The notes: a model not told the origin generated them from the letters alone. A stretch of 64,000 nt of DNA from Massariosphaeria phaeospora (GCA_011032825.1 JAADJZ010000003.1:930001-994000); one strand, 5' to 3'; positions 1 to 13,443 are shown, numbered from the stretch's first letter. Translations and numbers: made by a program.

Positions 1-374
1 ACTTTCTTGACATTATTATAATTCTTGTTTTTAGTTTTTAGTGAGGGGGATTTCTATTACGGGCATGTATTGAGTACACAAGGCGCTAGGTTAATGATTG
101 GAAAGAGGGGAAATCGTTGGTATACTCATGTACTATCGCATGCTCGGTTGCTGTACCCTTGTTGTTCCTGTTCTAGTAAGCGGCAAGTGACATCCAAGTC
201 ACAGACAATGTCTCAGTTATGAAGCTCTAGAACTGATGTTGACACTCGGAAGGTACGTTTCACATGTGTTCAGGCAGACTCTGAGAAAATATACTACATC
301 TGAGCATGTATCCGTTGTTGGTGATTGGAAGCTATGTACATCTTGAGCAACATATACCCTTATTCACGGGTCGC
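1..374. other. Intergenic, 3' side of xylanase gene
   Basis: No gene supported. This is the downstream flank of the minus-strand xylanase gene. The only open frame is short, lacks similarity to anything I recognise, and looks like chance. Confidence 0.5.
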
Positions 375-1618
375 CTATGCCGCTGCGTTGATCGCATTCA
401 AGAAGGAAGTATAAGCTGGTTTCTTCTGGTAGTTATCCGTCCAGAGTAGAGCAGAACCTTCGCCCGAGAAGGTCTGCGGCACCCACGAGTACTTATCAGA
501 TACACCCTGTAAATGCATTAGTCACCGCATTGATGTACTGGCGTAAAAATACGACGACGAATGGAAAGAGTCTGAACTTACCCAGATAGTCATACCCACA
601 CATCGCTGGACGTTCATGCAGCTCTGCGCAACGCGTGCCCAAGCATCGGCCTGCGCTTGCAACTTCTGCGTGCTGGTCGGCGTCTTCATGCGGATATCGA
701 GCTCCGTGTATGCAACATCAACGTTCAGATCGGCGTAGTCCTGTAGCGTTTTGGTCAAGACCTCAGTGCTTGGGGTGATGATAGACTGGGTGCCAGTGGG
801 CTCGGACGTGAGATGGCCCTGTAGGCCAACGCCGTCAATCTTCACGCCCCATGACTGCACGAGCTTGACGATACGAAGAGCGCCCTGGTGCTTGGCATCG
901 CCGTACTCGAGGTTGTAGTCGTTGTAGTAGAGCTTAGCGGCGGGGTCGGCGGCGGCGGCGATGCGGAAGGCGATGGGGAGGTATTGCTCGCCGATGACGC
1001 GGAGGAAGACGTTGTCGCGATTGGTTCCGTCTTCATTCAGTGCTGTTTGTTTCACGGTCAGCAGTCCATACCTGGTCTGCTCAGTGAGTGTACGAACCTT
1101 CATTTACCACGTCCCAGTGCGTGCACTTTCCCTTATATCTTCCCATGACCGTGTTGATGTGGTTAGTCATGACGCTCATCAAGGTGGCGTTTGAGTTGAT
1201 TTGGTTTACCCAGCTCGGCAACTGTGAGTACCAAACCAAAGTATGACAGCGGAGCTGTTTGTTGTTTTGGGTAGCAAAGTTGGCAACCTGGTCTGCTCCA
1301 CTGAAGCTGAACTGGCCGCGCGAAGGCTCAGTTGCATCCCTATCAAGACGTATATTAGACGCTGTAAAACCTAAGGAGTATATACTCTTACCATTTCATA
1401 GAATTTTCAGGAGTAATCGATCCGAATTCAGCACCCTTGATAAGGTTCTGCTCACTGTTGTCGTTTCGGATGGTCAGCGAAGTACCGATGTATTGACGTC
1501 CTTTGGCGACGATGGCGGCATTGAGGGTAGCGGCTTGACGAGCTTCTAGGTCAACGACAGGAACAGCGGAAACGCTGCTGGCGAGCGCCAGGGCGCTGGT
1601 GAGAGCGCTGAACAACAT
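375..1618 (-). CDS. Secreted endo-1,4-beta-xylanase, GH10 family
   Basis: Hydrolyses internal beta-1,4 bonds of xylan outside the cell. Four exons on the minus strand (1618-1392, 1339-1098, 1042-582, 506-375) join in phase to 353 aa. Residues 1-18 are a signal peptide (hydrophobic, ending SVSA). The single GH10 catalytic domain fills the rest: the [15 protein letters not shown] stretch, the acid/base Glu near residue 156 in WDVVNEA, and the nucleophile Glu near 270 in YTELDI. The C-terminus [11 protein letters not shown] is typical of the family. There is no cellulose-binding module. Exon 3 contains the nucleophile, and exon 4 supplies the last 43 residues. Upstream, CreA-like SYGGRG hexamers lie at 1919-1924, 1996-2001 and 2064-2069, which would fit carbon catabolite repression, but such short sites occur by chance. 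Function is very secure. Confidence 0.96.
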
Positions 1619-3412
1619 GTCGACGGTCTATGTTGTACTGGAGCACGTTAGTGATGAACTGGGAATCCACATGGGACTTGATGATCTCTATTTATTTGAT
1701 CCAGAATCTGGAAACAGAAGTGAGTGAAACCCCGGTTTATTCGGTCCACTCCGAAATAACCGTCTTGACTTTGTCAGTCAGAGTGGTTCAACGCACGCTA
1801 TTCACGCCCGGGCTCTGTGGAAATGAAAGAACGGGTTCACGACCATCACAGCCAATATGAAGTACCATCAAAGCACTTAAGTATATTGCACTCGATCCCC
1901 GATCCATAGTTCCCGGGTCTCCGGACCTGAGAAATGGTGTGTGGTTGGTGTGTCGGTTTACCCTTTTATCCGTTCGAGAGCTTGGCTCGCCCAGACTCCA
2001 GCCTTGTGTCCCGGATACTCTTGAGCGGTACTATAGAGTGGGAGTTACAACGACCTTATCATAGTGGAGATCCGGTTCCTTCGTATTCTCTGGTATCGGC
2101 GTTTAAGCGACTTCGACATGAAACTGAGTACCACAGACATCAAAATGATGGAGCATGAAGAATGCAAAATCCAATTATTTTTTCCTTGACGAGTCGCTCT
2201 GAAGGGCGTGAGAAGTCCAGTATGGAGCCTTGAGTGCGGTCTCTAATTTCTCCCCGGCGAATTTCTGTCTCTTTTCCGGGCCTTTCCGGGCCTTTCTTGA
2301 TAGACGTAAGAAGAGAGAGTTAGCACTCCAGCGTGAAGCTTGGAAAAGATTAACGTGAATCCGATCGGCTGAGTGTGAAACAAAAGAACTGAAGGGGGAA
2401 AGTGGGCGAGACGGACGCATGACAGTGCGCGCTTACTCATTCGGACCTAGCGCCCCTGAAACGAGGGGTCGCGTTCGAATGGCCTCGGGCCGACACGACC
2501 CAATCTTGGAACCTAACCCTCCACCTCCAACATCACAGCGCAAACCTCCAGGCCGTGAGATCATGGACCAACCACCGAGGCTCTTCGGATGCGACTTCCG
2601 AGAACGGCTATCCAGGCCATGCCCAGCCAGCGGTCGTGCTCAAATGAGCCTTCAAATGGCCAGGCAGTTCACCCCCAAGGCCAAAAAGTCCTGTTCTTCT
2701 CTCATTTCAGCGCGTTCTCTGCGTAGACGACACGGACGAATTCGATCCAATTTCATATGTGTCTTCTTGGCCTCGTAAAGTCATCAATCTTCAAGGAGAC
2801 AACAGTCTGGGCCTTGTCTAGCTCAAGGAAAAGCAAGAACAAAAAATAGCGATTAGACATGAGCCCTTCCACACGTCGTACAGGACCCGCTAGCTCATCA
2901 CATTCTTTCGAGTCTGTAGCCTCTGTCCTGCCGTCCAAGTCGTATCTACCGTGGCCGCACCAGCGTTGTCGCGTAACATAATCATGGTTTGAACAGAATG
3001 CAGGAGGCCGAGTGCGCCGATACACCACATCTCGGAAAGCATCTACCTTGCGCCACCTAGTCTCTCGAGGCTACTAGCGGTGAACCTTACACTCTCATAG
3101 TGATCCAACAAGTCGCTATATCTTAATTTCCAGCAGTCGTACTGCCGGCAAAAGCAAGGGATGGTCTGTAGTGTAATCTCAAGTGCCGGTAACCTCCTGC
3201 TAAGCGATTCCGATGACCAAATTCTACTTCACCGCTTCTCGTGCTCACTAGCCGAGCCAAACAGACCGAGGTCTGGACGACATGTGTAGTCTAGCGCATC
3301 AGTGTGAAGCCCGGTGCTATGACCCAAGCACAAGGGACGGAGCGCAACTGTCTAACCCTGCTTCTCATCACTCAGAAAAGTCTAATAGATCCAGACGCCG
3401 TTGTTGTTGGAC

Positions 3413-3420
3413 TATAAAAA
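3413..3420 (+). promoter_or_regulatory. Possible TATA box of a small gene
   Basis: TATAAAAA followed about 40-130 nt later by a C/T-rich leader and an ATG at 3560. This layout resembles a fungal core promoter, which makes the following short reading frame worth noting even though its product is unknown. Confidence 0.3.
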
Positions 3421-3559
3421 GGCCCTGAAGTACCTACCGATTCCCAATACGCTGTCCAACTCTTCTTTCCCCAGTTCCCGCACCCAGCAAACACCGTTCA
3501 TCCTGCTTCGTCGCCTATTCTGTCGCATTCAGAAGCCAAATCTTCTCCGATCTCGAATC

Positions 3560-3646
3560 ATGTCAACCTCCACGAAGCGCAATCCGTCTGGCACTGGAAG
3601 CACTCCACCTCCGCCTGAAAGGCCTCAGCCTGGTGGCACGAAATAA
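3560..3646 (+). CDS. Candidate small protein, unknown
   Basis: I do not recognise it. The ATG lies 140 nt after a TATA box. The frame gives 28 residues rich in Ser, Thr, Pro and Gly and then stops. A consensus-like intron (GTGAGT at 3681, TTTCCAG ending 3735) lies just downstream, so a longer spliced product is possible, but no join gives a protein with recognisable features. It could equally be a non-coding transcript. Confidence 0.15.
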   Translation: MSTSTKRNPSGTGSTPPPPERPQPGGTK

Positions 3647-5184
3647 GGAACCATCTACGAAATGTGCAATCCACCGATTTGTGAGTCTAGAATCTCTACA
3701 TGTTCATTTCTTCACTACGGGGCTGATATGTTTCCAGACACATACGATACATTTGGAGGATGCTATCGGGGGAGCGCTTGGTTCATGGCGGGAGGGAGTT
3801 GGTTGGAGCAGTCATGCCAAAGCTCCTGGATGCTTGATCTGGGGTCTCTCTTGTCATGGGATCGGTTCTTCCGATATGACCCTGCGTTGCTCTTTGAATT
3901 CTCATGCTTCATTGGCGGTTAGATCTTCTAGCTTTGGTGGGATGGCTTCATAATAGTAGACTACTAATGCTCGTTTTTATCAAACCAACTCCATCTTTAT
4001 CATCTCACTCTCGTGCATTTGCAGGATATAGTCTACGATGCTTTCGACGAAGGTTGAAAGTGCTGTCAAATGCACTAATCACATTTGGTTAGTGTCGATG
4101 CTCATCGTCGGTTATCTCGGGTCGTGAAGGTTTTGCATCGCGTCTCCTCGACACTCCATTCTGTGCGCAAATGTATGCGGAGATGACAGGTCCTCTGTTG
4201 ACGACTTCCACCTCTGCATCTGCTCTCTGTCACTCTCGTTACCGATTTTATTGAGTTCCAACGCAACGGCGGGCGACGCTATGCAAAGCCCAACGACCCG
4301 TGGAAGTAACACAACAACAACTCCACTAGGTATAGGTTCATGCCCCTTCGGAAGTATACTTTTGTGTTTGGTAACATCGCATACGGGCACCTGCATACCT
4401 CCGTGGGACGGGAACACAGACCAATCTCTTGACGGCGGCTACCTGCTTCATGTTCGTCGTACCTGGATCGAGCGCCACTTGACCAGCGACCGGTCTTCGC
4501 CCGGATACAGTTTCCACGTGCCAATGTGTTACCTAACGGATCCATTGGCCACGTAAGGGATCCTTATCTAAGTTTCTTGTTACCGACCCGCATGTTCCTG
4601 CATATAGATCGGGTCCGAATTTCGCTGGACATTGGGAGAAGGCTACCGGGAGAGTGTCCTGTCTTTGCCAGAGACCGAGATCGGGATGGTAGACCGCCTA
4701 ATCGAGACTAGGCCAGCGTTGCAACAGCGTCACCGGGAGTAAGGATCGGCGCCTGTCAACTCAGCGGATTGCCTATACCACAGTTTTTACTCACTATTCA
4801 GTTTGGGTTGTCAATTTCGCACATCCATTTTTCACTGTGATGGCATTATGTCGCCCAAGGAGAGACGGTACAGCCATGGGACTGAGAGAGAGGCTGAGAG
4901 CGAAAAAAGAGGAGAATGAAGAAGATAGTTGTGTGTTTCGCGGGGCCATCACGACGTACCATGGCTCTGATAAATCAGCCTTAAAATCGAAGACCACATA
5001 GCGCACGCTCATATCAAATAGTGCTTGCCGCAGTAACAGGAACGCAGGACAACGTTCCAAGATTTGTCAATTAGGCAAACGTCTCGCAGCTTCACTTAAG
5101 TATTAACCGCTATGCTCTCCCTCATCTTCTCCTTTTTCATCTCTTTGTTACCAACTTGACCTATTTCCAGCTTTCCAGCCCACG

Positions 5185-6756
5185 ATGGACACCTTACCCG
5201 CGGAATTACTTCTGGACGTCTTCTCATATCTCTCGTATCCGAACCAGTTGGCAGTCTCCCGCACTTGCCGCAAATTCGCAGATTCGGTCAAGCCTCAGCT
5301 CTTCTTTGTTCTGAGTTTTGCCGGCAATGCGCAGCTAGGCTACTACAGTGGGCGCAAGAGGACCGTGGAGTTCTCGGAGTTGGCCGTTGCGGTCGACGAG
5401 GTGATTGATCTTGGCATTTTGCGTCACGTCAAGACGTTCAAGTTCTCCCCCGCGAGATACATAGATGGTATGTGTTATGTTCCAGGTATCATATATTCTC
5501 TCTTCTTAGGCACTGAACCTTCGTAGGTTTCTGGGATGATTGTATCGAAAGGGCACAAGAAATTATCAACTGGGATATATAATGGGTACCTCAACAACCA
5601 ACGAGGCGACCCGGCAGAGATTAGAACCTGAAAATCCACTCATCGAGCGAGCCAAGCGACATTGGAATAGAAAAGTCACGGAGCAGATCGCACATGCAAG
5701 TGTCAGTGCAGCTGCTCTTGCACGACTGTTTGAGCATACACCCGGTCTGCGACGAATTGAGATCGACTCATGGAGCGTCAATTTGGAGGAACATGGGTTC
5801 CGATCTGATATGTCGTAAGCTACACTTTCTACTTTCCGGCAGCCCTATAACTGACCGTACATAGAGAAAGAGCTTCTGACCAGTTCACCCGTCGCCAGAC
5901 CGCGTGGGAAAATTTCGAGTTCCTTGCAGTCGCGCTTCAGACCTCAAACCGTCACATTAAGGAACTTATCCTTTCGTCAGTAAGCGGAATGCCACTGGAG
6001 AGAAACGGGTTACGTCATCTTAGAGGCTTCACGGATACTATCGCGAGTGCTGCAGCACACCACATATTCTCTGGTCTAACGACATTAGACCTAGATTTCG
6101 CTGTTGATCCTTTCTATCTGTACCAAGTGCCTCTGAGGCCAGCCTTTTCGTCTGTCCTCAAAACTCCGAGGTCTACCATTCGGACACTGAAGATACGATT
6201 CAATGACGACACCTCGAAGGTAGTGTGTGACGAGATGGAGAACCTACTCTATGAGCCGGCGACTAGTCCACCCACAAGACTAATTCCGCTCATCTACCCG
6301 AACCTAAAAGAACTAGAGTTGAGTTCTCTTGCGGTTGACGGGCCGTCTTTGGCAAACTTTTTGTCCCAACAGCCAGTACTAGAAACCGTATCGCTCAACG
6401 GTATCTATATCTGGACCGCCGGGTTTCAATGGTCGACCATCGCTGCACATCTACCTTCATCGTGTAAAACCTTCCATGTCAAAGGATGCGGCCAAGATGC
6501 ACCATTGGACTACCGGAACTACTTCGTCATCAGATGCCTCTATACATCCCCCATGCCGCATCCCACAGGCTGGCTCGCAAAAAAACTCTCCCACAACCTT
6601 GACTACGGCTCCAGAATTCGTGTGTATCAAGTCGACAAGCTATCTGGAAATTTGGCGAGGGGATTAGAGTACAAAATGCGGTTGACATTTGCTGCATTCG
6701 AGAGAATAGGCGCTAGCGGAGATGCTGGTAAAAATGAAGGTGGTTCGGAGAGATAA
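5185..6756 (+). CDS. F-box protein with LRR-like C-terminal region
   Basis: Likely the substrate-recognition part of an SCF ubiquitin ligase. The N-terminus (MDTLPAELLLDVFSYL) is an F-box of about 45 residues. Later segments such as PNLKELELSSLAVDG and LRRIEIDSW resemble leucine-rich repeats. Exon 1 is 5185-5467 and the last exon 5865-6756 (intron 5815-5864). The middle is problematic. The nearest acceptor (exon from 5527) adds GFWDDCIERAQEIINWDI and then hits a stop near 5580, while the downstream coding frame is different. A longer 157-nt intron (5468-5624) restores a single frame of 454 aa and is my preferred model. A real frameshift (a decaying gene) is the alternative. The presence of a gene is secure; the exon 2 boundary is not. 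Confidence 0.75.
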
Positions 6757-7625
6757 GTCGTACGTGGCAGGGGTCAGATCTTAGGGTGGAGGATTTCAAG
6801 GGATGATGTGCCTCAAGAAAGGTTGTCGGGGGGAGAGACCGTGTCTCCACAACAACCCCAATTAAGCGATGTATTTAGTTCGACTAGGTGGTCATCTAGC
6901 GCCGTGATGCGTGTGTAGAGCGAGGTATGTACACCACAATGAAAGCTACACCCATATTACCCCTGCTATTCACTCCGAAAACTTTCCTCATCCGGCAATT
7001 CGCCCCAGCTGTCGATGACTGGAACCGCTGCGAACATTGGTTGGCGCAGGGATTATTACATCGGCTTGCAATCATGTGGGTTTCAGGACCGGAGATTTCC
7101 ACCTCTCTATTGGCTACTTGGGCTGTTCGGAGATGAGCGTGGGAGCAGGCCCGTTATGCGGCCCGCGAGTTGAGCGGGGTCGCCTCGATACGGCGGCGGC
7201 GGCGGCGTGGAGAGAGAAGCAGGCCTGACCGTTGTCGCTACACGGCACAGAAATATGGGCATTATTGAAGGATTTTCGAGAGATATAGAGGTTTGTATTT
7301 GTTAAGTTGGGCGTTGGGGGCTGAGAGGTGAGTGCTGGGGATGTGATTAGTGGGGCCCCGCTTGCTAGTCGCACCTGTACGCGTCAGCGGTGCACAAGAG
7401 CTCGTCGAACGCCGACGCAGTTGACTTCATGCTCTCAACCACTATTCATCCCAAACGACGGTATTAGGAGTCTATCGCTTTAGAGGGATAAACAACTCGC
7501 TACGTTTCCAAGCCTAGGTTCATTCAACTCCCTTAACAGTTGCATAACTGCTATCACCATTTATCGTGGTATCCAACACTCTCTCGACTTGAACAACTAG
7601 CATGTACGGCTAGGAGTTATATGTC

Positions 7626-8003
7626 ATGTACACAGGTCCTTCTTCGAGACAGTATCGCCAACAAACCACTAACGACGCACCGTTTCGGTCAACCGTAAAC
7701 ATCGACCCAGAAACTCATAGTTCTGTATATGCCTTCCTATCCGTAACCTCGCAACGCTTACCAGACGCATTCGCTGTAGTCAACATCTACGGGTACAATG
7801 CCTATGGTCCCAAATCTCCAGCCCAACCGCCAATAATCAAAGTCTACCCGCCTTTTAGAGCTTCGAATTCGGCCTTGCAATTTAGGATATGTCTCTTGCG
7901 CTCGGTAGCTAAGCCTTGGGCGAATGTAAGTTGTAATATAAAAGTATCTGGGCAACTCGATGCGGGAAACTATCCGAAGGCCATAATCCCGTCGACATAT
8001 TAG
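7626..8003 (+). CDS. Doubtful 125-aa reading frame
   Basis: ATG-initiated, uninterrupted, 125 aa, with no signal peptide, membrane segment or motif that I recognise. It lies in TpA-rich sequence and is shadowed by another frame on the opposite strand. It may be chance or a relic. Confidence 0.15.
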   Translation: MYTGPSSRQYRQQTTNDAPFRSTVNIDPETHSSVYAFLSVTSQRLPDAFAVVNIYGYNAYGPKSPAQPPIIKVYPPFRASNSALQFRICLLRSVAKPWANVSCNIKVSGQLDAGNYPKAIIPSTY

Positions 8004-8271
8004 GACAATAACCATACGGGAATCCATCCAATGACGGTTATTAATACACGTAACAGTAGTATACTCTACGTGAGTGCGACCTTTCAGGTCGGCTATCCAG
8101 TGCCGGCATTAAGCATACTATAACGTGCTGTCGTCGAAGCGGGGAATTCCATCCCTTTTAGTATTCACATAGCAATGCTTACCTTGGCGTATAGATCAAC
8201 TCAGGCCAGCATGCTTTGCGCACAGCCGAACTAGCTTCCATCTGCCGTTACTGTTGAGCCATCTACATTCG

Positions 8272-8279
8272 TATATAAG
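8272..8279 (+). promoter_or_regulatory. TATA box of GMC oxidoreductase gene
   Basis: TATATAAG lies 71-78 nt before the ATG at 8350. The position suits a core promoter and argues against starts further upstream in the same open frame, which would have no ATG before 8350. Confidence 0.5.
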
Positions 8280-8349
8280 CTGGAACATGTGCTCCTTCGG
8301 AGTATCTTTGGCGCTGCAGCACTACCTCAGCGAGGTAGAATCAGTCGTC

Positions 8350-10429
8350 ATGGCAGTCTCTCGTTTCTCTGCCTTCGCACATCTCCTAGTCCTCTCAAGT
8401 TTCGCACTCACCTCCTCTTCCGCCATTCATATAAAACGCTCTGTCTCTGAATTAGCACCCAACTACGACTACATCATCGCGGGAGGAGGGACATCAGGTC
8501 TCACCGTAGCCGATCGTCTCACAGCTGCATTTCCAGACCGCTCGGTTCTCGTTGTCGAGTACGGTCAACTCATCAATAGCACTGATGTCCTGCAGCCCGC
8601 AGCCACAGTGCCCAATCCACGATATGCGTTCCAGATTCTCTCACAGAAAGAACCCGGGTTGAACAACCGTAGTTTTACCGTTACGGTCGGCAAGATTGTG
8701 GGTGGATGCTCTGCAATCAATGCGCAGATGTTTGATCGGGGGAGTGCAGCGGATTACGATGCTTGGGGTGATGTGACGGGACCACAGTATCATGATGCAG
8801 GCTGGAACTGGGACGGCTTGTTGCCGTACTTCAAGAAAGTGCGTAAAAGTGAACTGCTCAGAGAAAATAAGAGACACTTATCCTAGTTAGAGTACGACGT
8901 TTACGACACCTTCTGCGAGCGACGCAGAGAACTACGACTACACGTATGATGTTGAAGCGGCTTATGGCGGAAACGGCTCAGTGCAAGCCAGTTATCCGCC
9001 ATTTCAATGGCCTGGCGAAAGTGAGTATTGGAAGGCAAAGATCTGACTCGAAGGCTAATTTATGCAGAGGTGATGCGGAACGCCTGGAAAGACCTTGGGG
9101 TTCCATCTCCAAAAGATGGGGCAGCTGGCGATGCGACAGGCGTCTTTTGGCTTCCTAGCTCTCAAGATCCAAAAACACAAACCCGATCATATAGTCGGAC
9201 GGCGCATTACGATGGGGTGGCTCATCGCCGGAACTATCATCTCCTAGTGGGCCACAAAGTCACAGACCTGCTTCTAGGTGAGCCATCGGGCGAAGAGGCT
9301 CAGCATGAGGCGCAAGGAGTTAGGATCCAACCTGTGGATGGAAAGAACATTTCGAGTGTGGCCGTTCACAGTGTTCGGGAGGTTATCCTTGCGGCTGGTA
9401 CTATCCACACACCTGGTATCCTACAGAGAAGCGGGATTGGCCCTAAAGATGTTCTGACTGCTGCCAATATTAGCATGAAGGTTGAATTGCCGGGTGTAGG
9501 ACAGAATTTCCAGGACCATGCGATGACTAATCTATTCTACAACAGTATGTTCTGTACACTTGATGTAGGTCGATGCTGACGAGATTCATTAGTGACGACA
9601 GATCTCCCAGGACCTACGCAAATGTTCATGAACCAAACGTTGATTAAGGAGGCAAGAAGGCAATACGAACAGGAGCGAAAAGGTGCGTATACATATTCAC
9701 CCACACATGGTTAGCAATCTAATGATATCTCAAGGACCACTCACCTTGAGCGGCGGCAACAGCGGCGCGTTCCTGCCCCTCTCAACCCTTACAAATGAAA
9801 CGACCTCCATCCTCTCTAATCTTTCCGCGCAATTGCCATCCACATATTTACCCAGCTCAGCACATCCGGCCGTACTAGAAGGCTACGCACACCAACTAGA
9901 ATCACTAGTGGATTTATTCTCCTCTAAACAAGCCGCAGTCTTCGAGTATCCCATTGGCGTAGGTGCCATGATTGCCTTCCTGAAGCCCCTCTCTCGCGGC
10001 ACCGTGAACATCAACCCGCAGAACCCGACAGCTGAACCTCACGTCAACTACCGGACATTCACAAATCCGCTAGATGTCGCGTTGACAGTGCACGGCGTGA
10101 AGATCTTTCGACGCCTGTACGCAACGCCTTCTGCGAAAACACTAGGACCGGTTGAACTGTCTCCTGGTCAAGCGGTGAAGACAAACGAGGATTGGGTACG
10201 CTGGTTGAAAACAAGTATCAGCCCTAGTTTCTACCACCCGGTTGGGACGGCAGCGTTAGGCCCGAAGAGTAGGGGCGGCGTCCTGGGCCCGGATCTGAAA
10301 GTTCATGGAGTGCAGAAGCTGAGGGTTGTGGATGCGAGCATCATGCCTTTGATTCCAGGAACGCATACTAGCTCAACGGTGTATGCTGTTGCGGAAAAGG
10401 CTGCGGATTTAATCGTCCAAGACGGATAG
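8350..10429 (+). CDS. Secreted GMC-family FAD oxidoreductase
   Basis: FAD-dependent glucose-methanol-choline oxidoreductase, probably an extracellular alcohol or aryl-alcohol oxidase/dehydrogenase acting on plant-derived alcohols or sugars; the substrate cannot be read from sequence. Five exons (8350-8838, 8891-9020, 9068-9544, 9593-9682, 9735-10429) give 626 aa in phase. Signal peptide residues 1-25. The FAD Rossmann motif GGGTSG is at 45-50 in YDYIIAGGGTSG. GMC signature regions include GGCSAINAQ and AAGTIHTPGILQRSGIG. Catalytic His near 563 (YHPVGTA) and the second active-site His near 606 (PGTHTSSTVYAVAEKAADLI) are present. The usual acidic end of the second strand reads VVEYG instead of the common LEAG, a mild deviation. 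Length is normal for the family. Introns are 46-52 nt. Confidence 0.93.
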
Positions 10430-10986
10430 AAATAAGTAGTGACACCACCAAGTTGATGGGGTGGAAATTGAACGGTGCTCAAGATAGTCTGTTATATTAG
10501 GCATGTTCTTGTATGGATTTGGCGATTTTCAGTGATGTGATAGTGAACTACTGGGGATACCGTGATGTATCAGCAGCAATGAAACACAGTCTCGATGGTG
10601 TCACCTCCCTGGCAGAATTCATTGCCGATATTGTAGAAGACTTCGCGATCCTTTTGGCAGCTGAGGAGGTTTTAGCAATAGGTAAATAGTCCTTCTATCT
10701 TTACAAAGCCCTATTGTATATAGCATACTAGGTATTGTATGGTCGTTCGGATGCAGTCGTTACCGTGATGATTGTGGATGAGAGAGCGAGAGCGATGAAA
10801 GACCGCCGAGATCGGCAGTTCGAGGGTTCCGATCGCGTCACGTGTGTTTATCGATAGCCCGAATTTCTGAAGTCTTGGCATCCCACCACCCTCACCTGCA
10901 CCTTTCACAACGGGACCCGCGCACCGCGCACACCACTCCACACCCGTCTGCCATTCGCGCCCATTGCCAGCCCCGATAAGCGCACG
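10430..10986. other. Intergenic, eIF3m promoter
   Basis: Downstream region of the GMC gene followed by the C-rich leader of the eIF3m gene (about 10870-10986). No gene seen. Confidence 0.5.
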
Positions 10987-12352
10987 ATGCCAGGCCCAAC
11001 GACGACGCTCCTGATCGAGGGCAGCTTCGAGGAGCTTACCGACGAGCTCGCACAATACATCGACAACCTGAAAAAATCCCAGGGCGATGAGGCATCCAAT
11101 ATCCAAGAAGAGTGTGTGCAGCTGTTCACCGAGAACAAGAAAGATGAGGTGCTCAAACGACTGGTCATGGGCAGCCAGGTGCTGAACCAGGCGCCGGAGA
11201 GAGGTATGGCGCGCGTTCGACTCCGTAAATCACGGCCGAGCTAACGCGGAGGCTGCAGAAGTTACAGCGGCGTACAACCTCCTCATACATCTTGTGCGGC
11301 AGTCCCCCAACGTCGGCATGTTCCTCCCCAAGATCTGCGGCCACCTCAGCGCGCCCATCACGTCGTCGCCTGCGAACGGCGGCGGCATCGCCCTCTCGAT
11401 CCTCAGCACAGTCTTCAACACGCTTCCTCCACAAAACGACATGCGGTTCCACATCCTCCTCGCCATCCTGCGCGTGATTCGCATGACGTCCAACTTCGAC
11501 AGCCTGCGGCCGCAGCTCAAGCAGCTCGATCAGTGGCTAGAGACATGGGAGATGGACGAGGAGGATTCGCGAAAGTTATACTTGGCTGTTAGCGACGTCG
11601 CGAAGGAGGCGTCCGAAGACGAGCAGGCATACATATATCTCCTTCGCGCGCTTCGAACGTTCCCTACGGAGGAGGTGTCGGCACCCGAAGCTCGTGAGCT
11701 GTCTCTCCGAGCGCTAAAGGCAGCCTTGACTTCTACCGACCACTTCGACTTCCAGGACCTCACCGACCTCGGCTCCATCCAAGCTCTCCGTGACTCAGAT
11801 CCTGTGTACTTCCAGCTGCTGGAAGTCTTTAACTCGGACGGCCTGGAGGAGTTCAACGACTTCAAGGACGAACACGACGGCTGGGTCGAGGAATCAGGAC
11901 TTGACGGGGCCGCCCTCAACCGAAAGATGCGACTACTAACACTTGCATCGGAAGCTGCGCAGGCTGGACAGTCGCGGTCGCTTGGCTATGACCGGATTTC
12001 CAAAGCACTCCAGATCCCGGCCGAGGACGTGGAGATGTGGGTTATCGACGTGATCCGTGCCGGTCTCGTCGAGGGAAAACTCAGCCAGCAAAACCAGACA
12101 TTCCTCATCCACCGTTCAACCTACCGCGTCTTCGGCGAGAACCAGTGGAGAGAAGTGGCAAGCCGGTTGGACATGTGGCGGAACAGCTTGGTGGGCGTCC
12201 TCCAGGTCGTCCAGCAAGAGAAGGCGAGATTCTTGCAGGAGAAGGAGGAAGAAGCGAACAAGGCCGACCAGAAAATGGAGCAGCTGCGAGGTCGGGGAGG
12301 CGGTGACCGGAAAAGCAAACCAAGGGCAATGATTGACGATGATATGGACTAG
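10987..12352 (+). CDS. Translation initiation factor eIF3 subunit M
   Basis: Subunit m of eIF3, the cytosolic complex that recruits mRNA and initiator tRNA to the 40S subunit. Two exons (10987-11203, 11259-12352) give 436 aa. The long helical N-terminal region (VTAAYNLLIHLVRQSPNVG, RFHILLAILRVIRM) is followed by a PCI domain at roughly residues 230-380, with the winged-helix segment ISKALQIPAEDVEMWVIDVIRAGLVEGKLSQ and VASRLDMWRNSLVGVLQVV. A charged coiled coil and a Gly/Arg tail ending IDDDMD close the protein. The size matches fungal eIF3m. The first ATG follows a C-rich leader. Saccharomyces lacks this subunit, while most filamentous fungi have it. Confidence 0.94.
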
Positions 12353-12646
12353 ACGCTTGATGTCCTGTGTATGCTTTCGTTACCTTGTTCTTCCAAACAA
12401 AATGCAGTAGGGTGGAGGGAATGCATTACGGAAACCTATTTGGGATAATGAGGGGTATGGAACAAGCATAGCCTTAGTGCTTCATAACACAAGATCTCGA
12501 CACAAGATTAGTGCTAGATTAGAGAACGAATTGGTGATGAAATCGTCTAAAACTGCTCTGAATCATGTTCTACTTCAGGATATGTATAATTGTTCCGTCT
12601 ATTCGCGCACACGTGCATTCCCTCCCACCGTGCAAGTCTTTTGTAT

Positions 12647-13424
<778 letters not shown>

Positions 13425-13443
13425 TCAGTTGTGGTGTCAGTGT

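Larger units (their letters stand above)
1619..5184. other. Gene-poor 3.6 kb interval
   Basis: Contains the xylanase promoter at its left end (an AT-rich TATA-like stretch near 1687-1698) and the F-box promoter at its right end. Many short open frames exist on both strands, but none has a convincing start, length or family resemblance. A TATA box with a pyrimidine-rich leader near 3413-3550 is listed separately with a weak candidate gene. Confidence 0.5.
6757..8349. other. Intergenic 1.6 kb, low coding signal
   Basis: Holds a GGC-type trinucleotide run (7189-7207), a TpA-rich stretch from about 7450 to 8250, and the promoter of the following oxidoreductase. Only one ATG-initiated frame over 100 codons is present (7626-8003), listed separately as doubtful. 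Confidence 0.45.
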
